Below the pieces are notes generated by a model. That model was given only the letters and a program-made list of their open reading frames with translations. It did not search any database and was not told the DNA's origin. The position numbers were made by a program, and so were the translations under genes. Positions 54,606 through 64,000 of a stretch of DNA of 64,000 bases are shown one piece after another. Location: positions 1-64,000 of the forward strand of contig JAUCBJ010008282.1 of the NCBI GenBank assembly GCA_032718475.1. The letters are read 5' to 3'. Position 1 is the stretch's first letter; each line of letters begins with the position of its first letter. The DNA comes from Nemertoderma westbladi. Taxonomy: Eukaryota; Xenacoelomorpha; Nemertodermatida; Nemertodermatidae.

Positions 54606-54623
54606 ATACATTTTACAGTCCAA
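52524..54623 (-). pseudogene. Non-LTR retrotransposon AP endonuclease and reverse transcriptase
   Basis: 699 codons. The APE-type endonuclease is at about 50-260: IVAWNVEGINS, MTETL in place of the usual xxE, GGIAISVNS, VYGDFNCRID and a closing NHHRVRV. RT spans about 420-690: KSGKAPGPDGITNDVIKQ, FKGKGAKSEPGNYRGIALL, FGFRKSRSTIMAVRRL, the catalytic VFVDFTKAFDSVD, GVLQGDKLSPLLFSIFVYDL and YADDLVI. All catalytic Asp residues are present. The first few codons lie in flanking satellite, so the annotated start is not the native one. Clade not determined (Jockey/CR1/L2 group is my best guess). Confidence 0.92.
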
Positions 54624-55224
54624 ATAACTTAAATACGGTTATTGACTTATATACGTTTTTTAACTTCCCCTTAAGAGAGTCTTAGTTATTCCTTCTCTTT
54701 ACCCGTGCTTCAATGAATTTCTTCAACATGACATTCAGAGCACTGGGCAGAAATCACCTATCAACTTTTACGCAAATCTGATAGCAGATAGCCCTTAACT
54801 TGTATACGATACATTTTACAGTCCTACTTAACTTATATACGGTTTTTGACTTATATAAAGTTTTTTTTTATGCCTTATTGAATTATATACGGTTTTTAAT
54901 TTCCCTTAAGAGAGTCATGGATACTCCCGCTGTTTACCCGCGCTTCAATGAATTTCTTCAACGTGACATTCAGTGCACTGGGCAGAAATCACCTATCAAC
55001 TTGTATGCAAATCTGATAGCAGGTAGCCCCTAACTTGTAGACGATAAATTTTACAGTCCACTCAACTTATATACGGTTTTTGACTTATATACGTTTTTTT
55101 ACTTCTAGACGGTTTTTAACTTCCCCTTAGGAGAGTTATAGTTACTCACACTGTTTACCCGCGCTTCAATGAATTTCTTCAACGTGACATTCGGAGCACT
55201 GGACAGAAATCACCTATCAACTTG
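54606..55224. repeat. Satellite array, last part
   Basis: About three units, starting with the other copy of the LINE target site. The array stops abruptly inside the word CACCTATCAACTTG, where BEL3 begins. Confidence 0.92.
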
Positions 55225-57922
55225 TGTTAAACAACCGCGTCACCTATACTAACAGCAGAAATGTTGAACAGAAAAATACGGGTATACTTCTCTGCCAACC
55301 TAATAAGTTCCCGCCTAACCAATAAGACACAAAGACTGCTCTACTGTTAAATAAAGGCAATCAGGAGCGTGCTATTACTAAATTGTAGGGCTGCTAAATA
55401 CAAAACCGCTACTTACCGTTGGATGGCGCTAATCTGCCGTCCGCTAATATATTTTACTAAATTTACATGGCTCCTGCAAAATCGCTTGTTCCTTTCTCTA
55501 CCGATCGCTCGACAGAGAGCTAACTGTTCGAATCTATGAGCCACGCAGGAATAACCAAAACAATAAACCCGAGTCGACTCCCTAAGCTTACTTAAGACGA
55601 GTGTGAGAGGCTTTGCACTCAGAGTATATTCTTACGTCTAATTTTACTACTATTGAAGCACGCCATTGCCTACGTCTTTTCTAATCGCGAATACTGGGGT
55701 TTCCCTAACGGAATGTGTGAATGCGAGAATATTTAAAATAATCAAATAATGGTACGGTACAATGTCTTTCGTGGGCAGTACCACTCCGAGTCTAAATTTG
55801 CCTGCGGCTGGCTTTAGGCCAGCAATTTACTAATGCGAATTGCTTATTGAATACTGCGATCTAGCTTATTGCCCGCTAATGCAAATAACCGCTCAGCGTG
55901 AATAGTTTACGGTACTCTAAATTATTACCTAGCTACTCTCCGCTATGCTGCGTACTAATTCTTAATTTCACTAATTAATTACAGTCACAAATGTGTAACA
56001 GCGTACTAATTACTAAGAGTTCCAGAATGCGTAATTCTAATTTATTACACAACAGGTTTCACTAGTAACAGTCTAAAATACTGTATTACTTTGACCTAAT
56101 CAGTAATCAATTATTGTAAACTAAGAAATAGAAATCAATCAAAGAGAAAAGGGTCGCCTACCTAAGCATTCGTAATCATAGGCACACTTCAATAACACAC
56201 CAATCAGCGTCAGCAATCACAGATCACAATAGTACAACTTGCAATTATACAATCCGCAATTATATAATTTGCCATGCAATTCGCTATTGTAAAGCACGCA
56301 GGCCTCTCCCCAGTACGTCTAAGGCTTCCTAACTAACCCAATTCCTGCCCCCCTAATACTACAAAATAGAGACAAAATCTGGATCATCAGCCCCCTAATT
56401 GCCGCACCAGCAGATGGTCTGCCCGCTACAACGCAAATTGCCCAACCGCAACACAGGTCGCCCTCTATAACGCAAGTTGCCCGACCGCAACGGTGACCCC
56501 CCGCCAGCATTGCCAGCCTTTGAATCCTCCGCTCTCCTTTAGTCGCCCAACCCCCCGATGTGCCCACTGCCTACCGGTACCTTAGCCCTCCATCAAGATA
56601 AATAGCTACCGTAGTGGCGCATGCTAATCACAAGTCTGCCAGTCTCAGAAAATCCCGTAGGATTATTGCGTCGAAATGAATTACATAGAACCATTAACAA
56701 AAGGGGTAGAAATCATAGTTCCGGTTGTAATTAGCAGTAATCGATAGGATTGATTGAGAAACACAATTGAGAATAATAGCACTAACGAATCATTCCAAGA
56801 AATTAATCAAAAAGGGTAGAAATGCAGAAAATACGTACAAATTATACTCTAACTTAATGGTACTAAAAATGTCTGAGTGAGTGGTAAGAGCAATAAGGTC
56901 GTTGGAATTGAATTGATATGAGGTACAGCTCTACCAGCAAACCGCCAATTTATAGGTGATCCGAGAAGGGTGATGCAATCGCTCTCTCATTGGCTCTCCA
57001 ATCCGCGCTAGCATTAGACCAACCTGGAAACAGTTAGTCCAATAAGAAAGCCGGATTGTAGCCCTATTGCTTCTCAAACCCTCAAAATGTCACCATATAA
57101 GGTAATTTTGCCGATGCTTAATTTAGCGGTACTAATAACATGATGCACAAAAGTTAATTTAGCGCGATTATAAAGAAATCAAACCCGTGATAGCTAGCCC
57201 ATCAAGGTTAATAACAGCAAACCCGAAATCCAGGGTCCAACTGGACTTGCTACCCTGGAACTATCTACTTATATCGTATTACAAAATTACATAGGTATGG
57301 CTACATACTATACAAAATGGATGAGTTCAAAATATATGGGCGTTTTAATTTCCTTATCTAAATGTCACTGCGCTATTATGTCTTATCTAAAATATTATAC
57401 TGCATAACGGACTAATATTGCGTACAGTATAACGGACTAATATATTATACTGCATAATGGACCAATATATTATACTGTATAATGGCTAATAATGTGTACA
57501 GCACCATATACCGTAACACCGCTCCAAGGGAAATCATACAATGTTTCCCTCCAACTGTAGAAGAGTATAGGGTGATGTATACAAACAAAATAAATTTCTT
57601 TCAAATAATCTAAAATACTTGATACTATAAATTCTACTATTTACAAATATTGCCATAGATATTGCATAATGAATTGCATACAAATTAATGATTACTACAT
57701 ACAAGATCAAATATAAAAATTTTTGCTAGGGTAGGTGAAAGGAGTAAGCCAAACCCGCAGGTTTGTCTCCCCAATCACCTCCTTCGCCTCTCTCATAATA
57801 TAAATTCAGATTGGTATGACTAGTGTATATGAGTCTAGTCGAATATTTCCAAATGCTACAATATACATCAGAGCGACGATGATGTATACATCTAGAGTCT
57901 GTCGCCCCGTGTTATAAGTGCA
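55225..57922 (-). other. BEL3 3' region, including the probable 3' LTR
   Basis: The left edge starts TGTTAAACAACC as an LTR would. I cannot place the inner edge without the other LTR. No gene: the longest frame (82 codons at 56319-56567, minus) is Gly/Ala-rich and reads as a shadow of short CCGCAAC/GCCCGA repeats near 56400-56500. A TATTATACTGCATAATGGAC-type unit is repeated about four times at 57390-57490. Confidence 0.55.
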
Positions 57923-58735
57923 TTACTGACCCGCTCCTGGGTTCTTTGGGCTCGCTCCTCTCTTTCGCCCTCTTCCCAGATACACTAAACGTCCTTTGGT
58001 CGATTCTGTTGACGGCGTCCGTGAGGCGTCACTCCCCGGAACCGGCGACGATGTTCCCTGAGCCCCGACAGATTCCCGGCTGGTACTTCTACCTCGGCCT
58101 CGTCCCAATCGAGCTCCTGTGGTCGCTTCCGCCAATTCTTCCTTCTGCAGTTGCACTCTTGCCTTCTCCGATGCTCCCTGCGCTTTGCGCTGCAACCATT
58201 GTGCTTCTATAATAGAGTGATAGTGGTCGTCCTTGACTTGACGCTTGTCTTGGACCTCTCCTCCTGGTTCTTTCCGCGAGCCTTGAGCTCCAGCGGTCGA
58301 CGTTGAGGTCGCTGCGATTCTCTGCTCCTGTATCCTCTCAGCGGTCAATGACCCCACTGGTACATGAGTCAACAAGAATTCGTTGCGGTATTGTATAGCC
58401 GCCATCCTCCAATCCCCTCGCGCGCGTACCACCTTTCTAGTTTCCGAAAACAGACCTTTTGTAATCCGGTCGCAAATAGCAACGAAGTTCCAAGTGTACT
58501 TGTTGTCCATATTCAACTGTCTGAAGTATTCTCGAACTACGATAACTCCAGTGTTTTGTGGAAGGTCTTGATCGGTCAAGATGAGCTCCTGATATTGTGG
58601 CAAAGACTGTAAATACGGCTCATACGCAACATGAGATGGGTCTACAGCCCAAAATCCGTATCCCGCCTTAAATGGTAACCAACGCATCTGCGCTTGGATG
58701 TGGTAGTCGGCCACACCCTCCCACTTATCTAGCAT
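57923..58735 (-). pseudogene. BEL3 ORF3, C-terminal domain
   Basis: 270 codons. Residues about 5-55 resemble the post-knuckle domain of BEL1 ORF3: both share W....AD, a hydrophobic FKxGFxF/FKAGYGFW block, His about ten residues later, and LPxYQE. The remainder is Gln/Arg/Ser-rich and basic, ending RGRKRGASPKNPG, as does the BEL1 tail. The ATG overlaps the stop of the preceding frame in ATGCTAG, and the frame differs from the knuckle segment, so a frame change separates them. Confidence 0.7.
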
Positions 58736-59124
58736 AGGTTAGCGCTGTGGTTTTGGAAGGAATCATCTCGCAACTGACATCTCGCGCTGCGATGTCCCTT
58801 TACCCCACAGTATCCGCATTTAGAAATGAAGACGGTGCACGTGTGAAACGAATGGTCGGTCTCATTACACCAACGGCAGACCTTATGCGCCGCTTCTACT
58901 ACCGCGTCGCACGATTTTTGATTGTGCCTTGTGCTGCCGCACAACTTACACCTACGCGCATGTGGAAACCAGGCCCTCTCGTATATGAGGTCTCCAATCG
59001 GTTTCGCACTTCCTTCTTTCCCAATGTCTAATACGATGTCGTCCTCTCCGGTCAGCGGTTGTCGATCCGGAACAAAGTAAACATCCTCGCCCTTGTCCTC
59101 TATCTCCAATATTTCCTCCCGCAT
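58729..59124 (-). pseudogene. BEL3 ORF3, triple zinc-knuckle segment
   Basis: 131 codons with three perfect CX2CX4HX4C motifs: CKLCGSTRHNQKSC, CRWCNETDHSFHTC and CGYCGVKGHRSARC, spaced as in BEL1 ORF3. It is in phase with the exonuclease segment upstream; only a TGA at 59125-59127 separates them. Binding of the element's own RNA is the likely role, by analogy with Gag knuckles. Confidence 0.82.
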
Positions 59125-60528
59125 TCATTTCGGATATGTCTTCTCCACCGGAAGATCTACTCCGAACACCTCTACTAACATCTCCGGCCAACCCTCCTTA
59201 ACGGGTCTATCAGCCTCCGAGTGGAAGGGAGTACCAAACCCGCGGGTTTGATTCCCGAACCACTTCTCCAAGGCTTCTGGCGTCGGATACTCCATCGACG
59301 GTCGGTCTCCCAAATCTCCGATGTTCTGTCGATATACTCCTTCGAATATCGCTAATCCTCTCCTAACCATCGACATATTCTCTAATGATTGGTTGAAGAA
59401 CGGGGTTAAGAAACGCTTCATCACGTCGGATTGGATTCCCCCTTTCGAGCGAACGTATTGATCTCCTCCGAATACCAATGGATGACGCTTCAAAACTCGC
59501 GCAACGATATCCGCTAATAAACAAGTCACCGTGTTCGACTCAAGCACCAAATAATATTGTAGCGACGCACGGGGTGGCGCGCAAATGTTCCAATACACTA
59601 ACGCTTGCCGCTTGAAGTGGGATTTGAACTCCGCTCCCGGTGGCGTGTTGTATTCACCATACGCCTCCTCGTATTTCTTCTGCGTCTTTAACTTAAAGTC
59701 CCAATTATACAACAAATGTGCTATGAAGCCCATACCAGTCTTGGCAGAGTTGGGATACTCTCTATAAATTCCAATATCCTGTGCCCATAGCAACAATAGC
59801 TTGGTGTCGACAAACGGTCTCGGCAATCTATCTTCCAAATCAGTCATGGCGTTGAAGTCACTCTCCAAATCGCTCTGGACTCCTGATCCCACCTTGACGT
59901 AATCTTGGTTGAGAATAGCCTCTCTAACCTTCTTGGGTAGCATCCTGGCGTCGATACGCTCCGCTCCGTGCATACCTCCTCGCCTGCATACCTCCAAAAT
60001 CTGTTCCCTAGGATCCTTCCCCTTCCGATAATGTGTCGTTATGATGGGCTCCGGTCTCTCTCAATCCGCCCTCACGCGCATGAACACATGAGTCACACCA
60101 TCGGCTGCGCGAATTTGAATGCACTTGCTAGTCAAACATTCTTGATGGGACCCTCCTTCATTGTCATAGAACATCACCCTCCAATCCTGCAGTGATTCCT
60201 CCGTTTTCCTCCACTGATGCTGAATCTCGTCTGATGGGGTCCACATGCGCTCGATAGCCTTGTGGTCATCATATCGGGTGTAAGAACCCTTCCTCCTCAG
60301 CCACGTCTGGTCTACCTCCTCGTCGTCTGGGAATGTAGCCACCGCGACCCATACTTTGATGTACTTATCTAACCATCCAAACAATTTGCTCTCCTTCCCC
60401 GGAGCTCCAATCTTGTCCAATGTGTCATAATCCGTGATCTGCATTGGGACATCACGCAAGAACTTCGCGCATAAAACTTCCCGTAGACAGTCAACGTTCC
60501 AATGATCCGCCATTCTTACCATCGGCAA
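59125..60528 (-). pseudogene. BEL3 ORF3, DEDD exonuclease-like domain, with in-frame TGA
   Basis: One frame interrupted only by TGA at 60061-60063 (another TGA is at 60544-60546, just upstream). Exo I: WRVMFYDNEG with Asp at 60163-60165 and Glu at 60157-60159, then CIQIRAADGVTHVFM. Exo II: YVKVGSGVQSDL near 59880. Then FVDTKLLLLWAQ and GFIAHLLYNW, and an Exo III position QYYLVLE (Glu at 59539-59541), again Y-x3-E where RNase D-type enzymes have Y-x3-D. The pattern and the downstream knuckles match BEL1 ORF3, but sequence identity is low, so the two diverged long ago while keeping the same motif order. Confidence 0.72.
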
Positions 60529-60603
60529 GAATCTTATCGCTTCTCACGACTCCGGATGATCTACTAATATCGCAGGTTCGTTGCAGTCTGAATAATACAC
60601 CGG

Positions 60604-61610
60604 TCAGGGTTGAGATACGGCCTGTGGAACAAATCCGGTCACTCTCCTAGTCTCCTCTTGATGTCTATCCGCGGTCTTATTATACTCCGCTATCCTCTTC
60701 TCGAATAACTCTTTCGCCTTTGCCGCTCGCTCCTCCTGCCGCAACGCGTCTATGTCGTCCTGATGCTCAGGAGTGAGGATTCTCGCTCGTTGAGGTGAAG
60801 TAAACGCAGTCCAGGGACTCGAGAGCTCCAAACCCACGGGTTTGGTACCCGAGTCCCGTGCCGCTTCGCGCCGCGCCTCTAGATCCTTATAGGCTCGGTA
60901 CAGCGAAATGGCCCCTGCTGTCTCTATCAAACTGGGTGTCGAACAGGGTTTAATCTCCGTATACGGATCTAATGTCGTAATGGTCGGCGTAATGGGTCTC
61001 GGAGGTCGCTTTCCGCTGAAGTCGATACTGATCATCGGGTTGCTCATCGGGTAACCTCCCTCGTTATATCTAAGGAACTGGTGAGCTTGACATCGCGTTA
61101 ATATCGGTTCTGGATGTTGCTCGTCTAGTCGGTCGGGAATCGCCACGTCTTGTTTGTTCATGTTCACTTGTAAAACAACTTGTACACGCTGAAGATTTTC
61201 GGCGTCTCCTGATACTCGCCTCGAGTCCTCCGGTACAAATGCATTCCGTCGAACTGATCGCGGACTGCAGGTAGAGGTTCTTCGTATCGTAAATACATAT
61301 TCATGTGGTACAGCCGCGCGATCTCCTCATCCGGGTCTGCGCTGATGTCGCACACGTCTAAAGCGAAATCGTAGGGATACCGAGTGCGATACTCTTTCCG
61401 CAAAACTTCCATACGGTCCCCCAACGCTCTCATTCTTTCCCTCCGTAACTCCTTATCATACGTGGGTTTATATTTCCCATTTAGCTCCATCACCGACCTC
61501 CCGTGGTAGTAAACGTTAGAATCTTTACATCCTGGTCGCGCGAATGGTAACTCCGCCTCCTCTCTGGCAGTAAATCCTCTGCGTGGTTGCGCTCTAATAT
61601 CCTTCTCCAT
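60604..61610 (-). pseudogene. BEL3 ORF3, N-terminal segments
   Basis: Two frames: 61164-61610 (148 codons, charged, with KELRRERMRALGDRMEVLRK helix) and 60604-61161 (185 codons from ATG 61161), overlapping at a GTGA. Neither is recognised. The second ends at TGA 60604-60606 and is in phase with the exonuclease segment that follows. The first is out of phase, so at least one frame change is present. BEL1 ORF3 also begins with a charged segment, but I see no clear match. Confidence 0.6.
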
Positions 61611-62360
61611 TATGCGCCGCGTATATACATATATATATCCAATAAGTGCCGTTACGTAACCAATTACACTATGGGTAAATCAGTTGGATGTTGCCGAAAA
61701 ACAGACCTCTCGAACCCCCCCGCTGCCTTCCAGCAGTTCAGGTTCGACTCTCTAGATCCCGTCTCTTCCTAACTATCCTCTAACCTATTCCCATGCATAG
61801 CGCAAAACTTTGGAGATAAACTGGCTGTGACCAACTCACTTTTTGATGCCCAAACTACCCCCTTTACTCGTACTAAACTACAGTAGTTAGAAAGACCATA
61901 GTCTCAATGCTCGACTATACCAAACCCACAGGTTTGATAATCGAACATCACACATCACTGCAACTACTGAGTGGGGTCCGTGTACGCCCTGGTGCTACTA
62001 ACCTTTAACACCTTAGTTGTACTGTTGGCACCAATCTGTGGAAGTTGCTAAACTCAATTTACACTCCTACATAATATAGCCGTCACCATGGTTTCTAAAT
62101 GCTATTTTCCAGGCTTCACGACTTTCAAATTACTGTATATCTATAGACGAATTCTAAAACGCGTCTATACATAGCGTCTGGAATTGTCTTGGGTTCACTT
62201 CTAATTTTTTAAAATTTTAAATTTTCCAAAAATTTTGAAAATAAAATTTTGTTTTGATACCCACCAGACAAAACTCAACGCAAATCACCGCAAACCCGCT
62301 CCTATGCATTTCCTTGTATTTGCATACGAGGAATGCATACGAAGTGAGTTGCGTCCAACA
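61611..62360 (-). other. BEL3 spacer between pol and ORF3
   Basis: Non-coding, 750 bases, in the place where BEL1 has its palindromic minisatellite. It contains the fourth CAAACCCRCRGGTTTG copy, an AAATTTTAAAATTTT-type AT patch near 62205-62245, and a short inverted repeat GCATACGAGGAATGCATACGA near 62320-62341. No gene. Confidence 0.5.
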
Positions 62361-63943
62361 CTAATTCTGTTTTGAGGCAGGAGACAAATTATAATCTCCC
62401 GTCTCGATGCGTGTCTCCTCTAATAACACGATATCTTGGACCGGTCGGTCCAAGGTGTGTAAACCATTAGTTTTACACTTCTTTGGGTGTGGACACTTGC
62501 ACCTAATTTTCACAGTGACTGTGCGCACTATGTTTTGCACGTCTGGGTGTGTGTGCAAGATAACTCCCGTCTCCCAGTATTTTCTCTTAACAATTGGCTC
62601 GGTTATCAATACGTAATCTCCCCTTTGGAGACTCCGAACCGTTTTGTACCACTTTGTTCTGGTGGATATGGTGGGAAGATAGTATTCCCGCCAATATTCC
62701 CAGAATGTGTACGCGACTAATTGTGTCACCTTACGACTATACGACTATACGTCTTACGACTATATAGGTCGGCACTAATGGGTTCTGATGCCGGCACAAG
62801 AAATGCTGGACTCTGCATTAGCAAATGATTCGGCGTTAATGCAACACCTTCTGGCAACATAGCTATCGGCCTCGAGTTTAGTGTATGCTCGATTTCGATG
62901 AAAGCTGTGACCAGCTCGTCGTCGGTAAGTTGTTTGTTTACAGGCAACGTCTTAGCAATGGCCTGTTTTACAGAGCGAACTAAACGCTCCCAACTTCCTC
63001 CTCTCCAAGGACTTTCTGGAGTATTAAATCTCCACTCTACTCTTTGCGGCAAAAGTGCTGCAGAAATTTCCTTATTCTGTGCCGCTTTATGAGCCGCGTT
63101 CAACTCGCTATTCCCTCCGACAAAGTTTGTACCCTTGTCAGAGTAGAACGCCTTTACTAGTCCTCTCCTGGCCATAAATCTCTTTAAGGCCAGGAGCAGA
63201 GATTTGGTGACATGTCTGCCACACGCTCAATGTGTATGGCTCTACTAGCCATGCATGTCAGTAGCAGACCCCATCGCTTGTGGGTCAGCCGTCCACTCTT
63301 TGCCTCAATCGGACCAAAACAATCCACCCCTGTGTTCGTAAAGGGTGGGTCATACGCCTGCACTCTCGCTTCCGGGAGTTCAGCCATCTCCTATTCCAAT
63401 ACTCTGGCGTTCACTCTCTTGCAAACCAGACAGGCATCATACATTGTGCTGACTGCCCTGCTTGGCTGCAATAGAATGAATCGCTGTCTCGCTGCTGACA
63501 AACAGTGTAACCTTCCCGCGTGATGCAACCTCTTATGTATATCCCATAGAATCGCTCTTTGCAATTCTATTGGGTGACTAGGAATTATCACTGGGAACCT
63601 AAACTGTGAGTTTATGTCGACAGTCTGGATTCTCGATCTATGACAAATTAAACCCTTATGGATTAATGGACTCCATTTTCTAAGGGGTTTATAGAGAACT
63701 GGTCGCTGAGCCGATAATAGATGGAATTCTTTAGGGAAGGCACACATTTGATAATGCTTCAAATGCTTTAATTCCGCTTGATCAATCTCATCCTCTGTCA
63801 GAGGTTGTTTCAATTTCCGAATTCGCTCGCTATTGGTGCTCGATGGTTCTCTCAAATGTTCCAAATGTTTTAAACAAAGGTACGAAATATATTGGCTTAA
63901 CCACGCAGTTCTTTTACAAATTGTCAGCCAAGAGGCAGATTAA
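62361..63943 (-). pseudogene. pol: BEL3 Pol, integrase part, broken
   Basis: Minus-strand pieces in order: H2C2 zinc-binding segment (HKRLHHAGRLHCL ... CLVCKRVNARV), a TAG at 63391-63393 in phase with the next piece; integrase core start (DPPFTNTGVDCFGPIEAK); a frame change near 63,180; YSDKGTNFVGGNSEL and the WRGGSWERLVRSVK segment with the catalytic Glu; another frame change near 62,728 beside a short duplication of TATAGTCGTA; then the DUF5641-like end (WREYYLPTISTRTKW, RGDYVLI). The D-D-E residues are all present. Upstream codons are open to a TAA near 63943. Confidence 0.88.
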
Positions 63944-64000
63944 TTTAGTAATTTGTCATAAACACTACATGGCTCTAATGCCAGCGACGGTTGTCCGCTA

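Larger units (their letters stand above)
57750..61936. repeat. Four dispersed copies of a 16-bp palindrome in BEL3
   Basis: CAAACCCRCRGGTTTG occurs at 57750-57765, 59235-59250, 60829-60844 and 61921-61936. Flanking bases also pair but differ between copies: GGAG/CTCC, GGGA/TCCC, GGGACTCG/CGAGTCCC and TCGA/TCGA. Two copies lie in coding sequence and two in non-coding, so the conservation is at nucleotide level. Confidence 0.8.
55225..64000 (-). mobile_element. BEL3: decayed BEL/Pao element (minus strand), truncated by the window end
   Basis: The minus-strand order is integrase part of pol (from the window edge), a third ORF with exonuclease and zinc knuckles (61.6-57.9 kb), then a long non-coding 3' part ending where the satellite is cut at TGTTAAAC (55225), the likely outer edge of its 3' LTR. 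The 5' LTR, gag, protease and RT lie beyond the window. Frameshifts and stop codons in pol and ORF3 show it is old compared with BEL1. Confidence 0.82.

Noticed and set aside
56319-56567. 82-codon Gly/Ala/Cys-rich minus frame
   Set aside because: It follows short local repeats (CGCAAC, GCCCGA) and has no recognisable domain.
59226-59256. tRNA T-arm-like hairpin (CGGGTTTGATTCCCG)
   Set aside because: There is no acceptor, D or anticodon arm around it, and the sequence is part of the dispersed 16-bp palindrome.
59125-60606. Selenocysteine or altered genetic code to explain TGA codons in BEL3
   Set aside because: The element also has a TAG and frameshifts in pol, and no SECIS-like element is evident; decay is simpler.

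Overview
This looks like an animal (invertebrate metazoan) genomic window made almost entirely of transposable and virus-derived DNA. I cannot name the species. The evidence is eukaryotic: BEL/Pao LTR retrotransposons with DUF1759-type gag and A17-type pol, a Penelope-like element with a GIY-YIG endonuclease, non-LTR retrotransposons, TTAA-targeted inverted-repeat elements, long microsatellites, AT-rich non-coding DNA, and no operons. I found no single-copy host gene, no rRNA and no credible tRNA.

Layout. 1-1.5 kb is a tandem repeat of about 665 bp period. 1.5-7.6 kb is a compact minus-strand element of viral type: a protein-primed family B DNA polymerase split by one frame change, two small unrecognised genes, and a 193-codon ORF that reads as a two-repeat TATA-binding-protein-like protein. 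It ends in a 189-bp nested palindrome. 8.4-9.0 kb is the 3' end of a degraded non-LTR retrotransposon. From 9.06 kb a satellite array begins; it carries TTAA-flanked inverted-repeat elements (MITEs) and has a higher-order period of about 2.4 kb.

12.1-50.9 kb is one BEL/Pao element (BEL1) inserted in one of those MITEs, with further insertions nested inside it. The chain is: satellite > MITE A > BEL1 (12103-50891, TSD TAAAG) > long-TIR element (14659-39238, TSD CTAT, inside gag) > MITE B (16588-35545, TTAA) > BEL2 (16697-34079, minus strand, TSD GACTT) > Penelope-like element (20318-24973). All but the outermost boundaries are fixed by matching target-site duplications, and removing the TIR element with its CTAT duplication restores the BEL1 gag frame. 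The array resumes at 51.27 kb, is interrupted by a non-LTR retrotransposon (51.6-54.6 kb, minus), and stops at 55.22 kb. There a third, decayed BEL element (BEL3, minus) begins and runs off the window end.

How the genes relate. BEL1 has gag, pol and, in the position where an env gene would sit, a third ORF encoding a DEDD-type 3'-5' exonuclease-like domain followed by three CCHC zinc knuckles. BEL3 carries a diverged homologue in the same place, so this is a retained module of a BEL lineage and not a chance capture. In both, the residue expected to be the last catalytic Asp (Y-x3-D) is Glu (Y-x3-E). This third ORF and the TBP-like gene of the polymerase element are the two observations most likely to be new.
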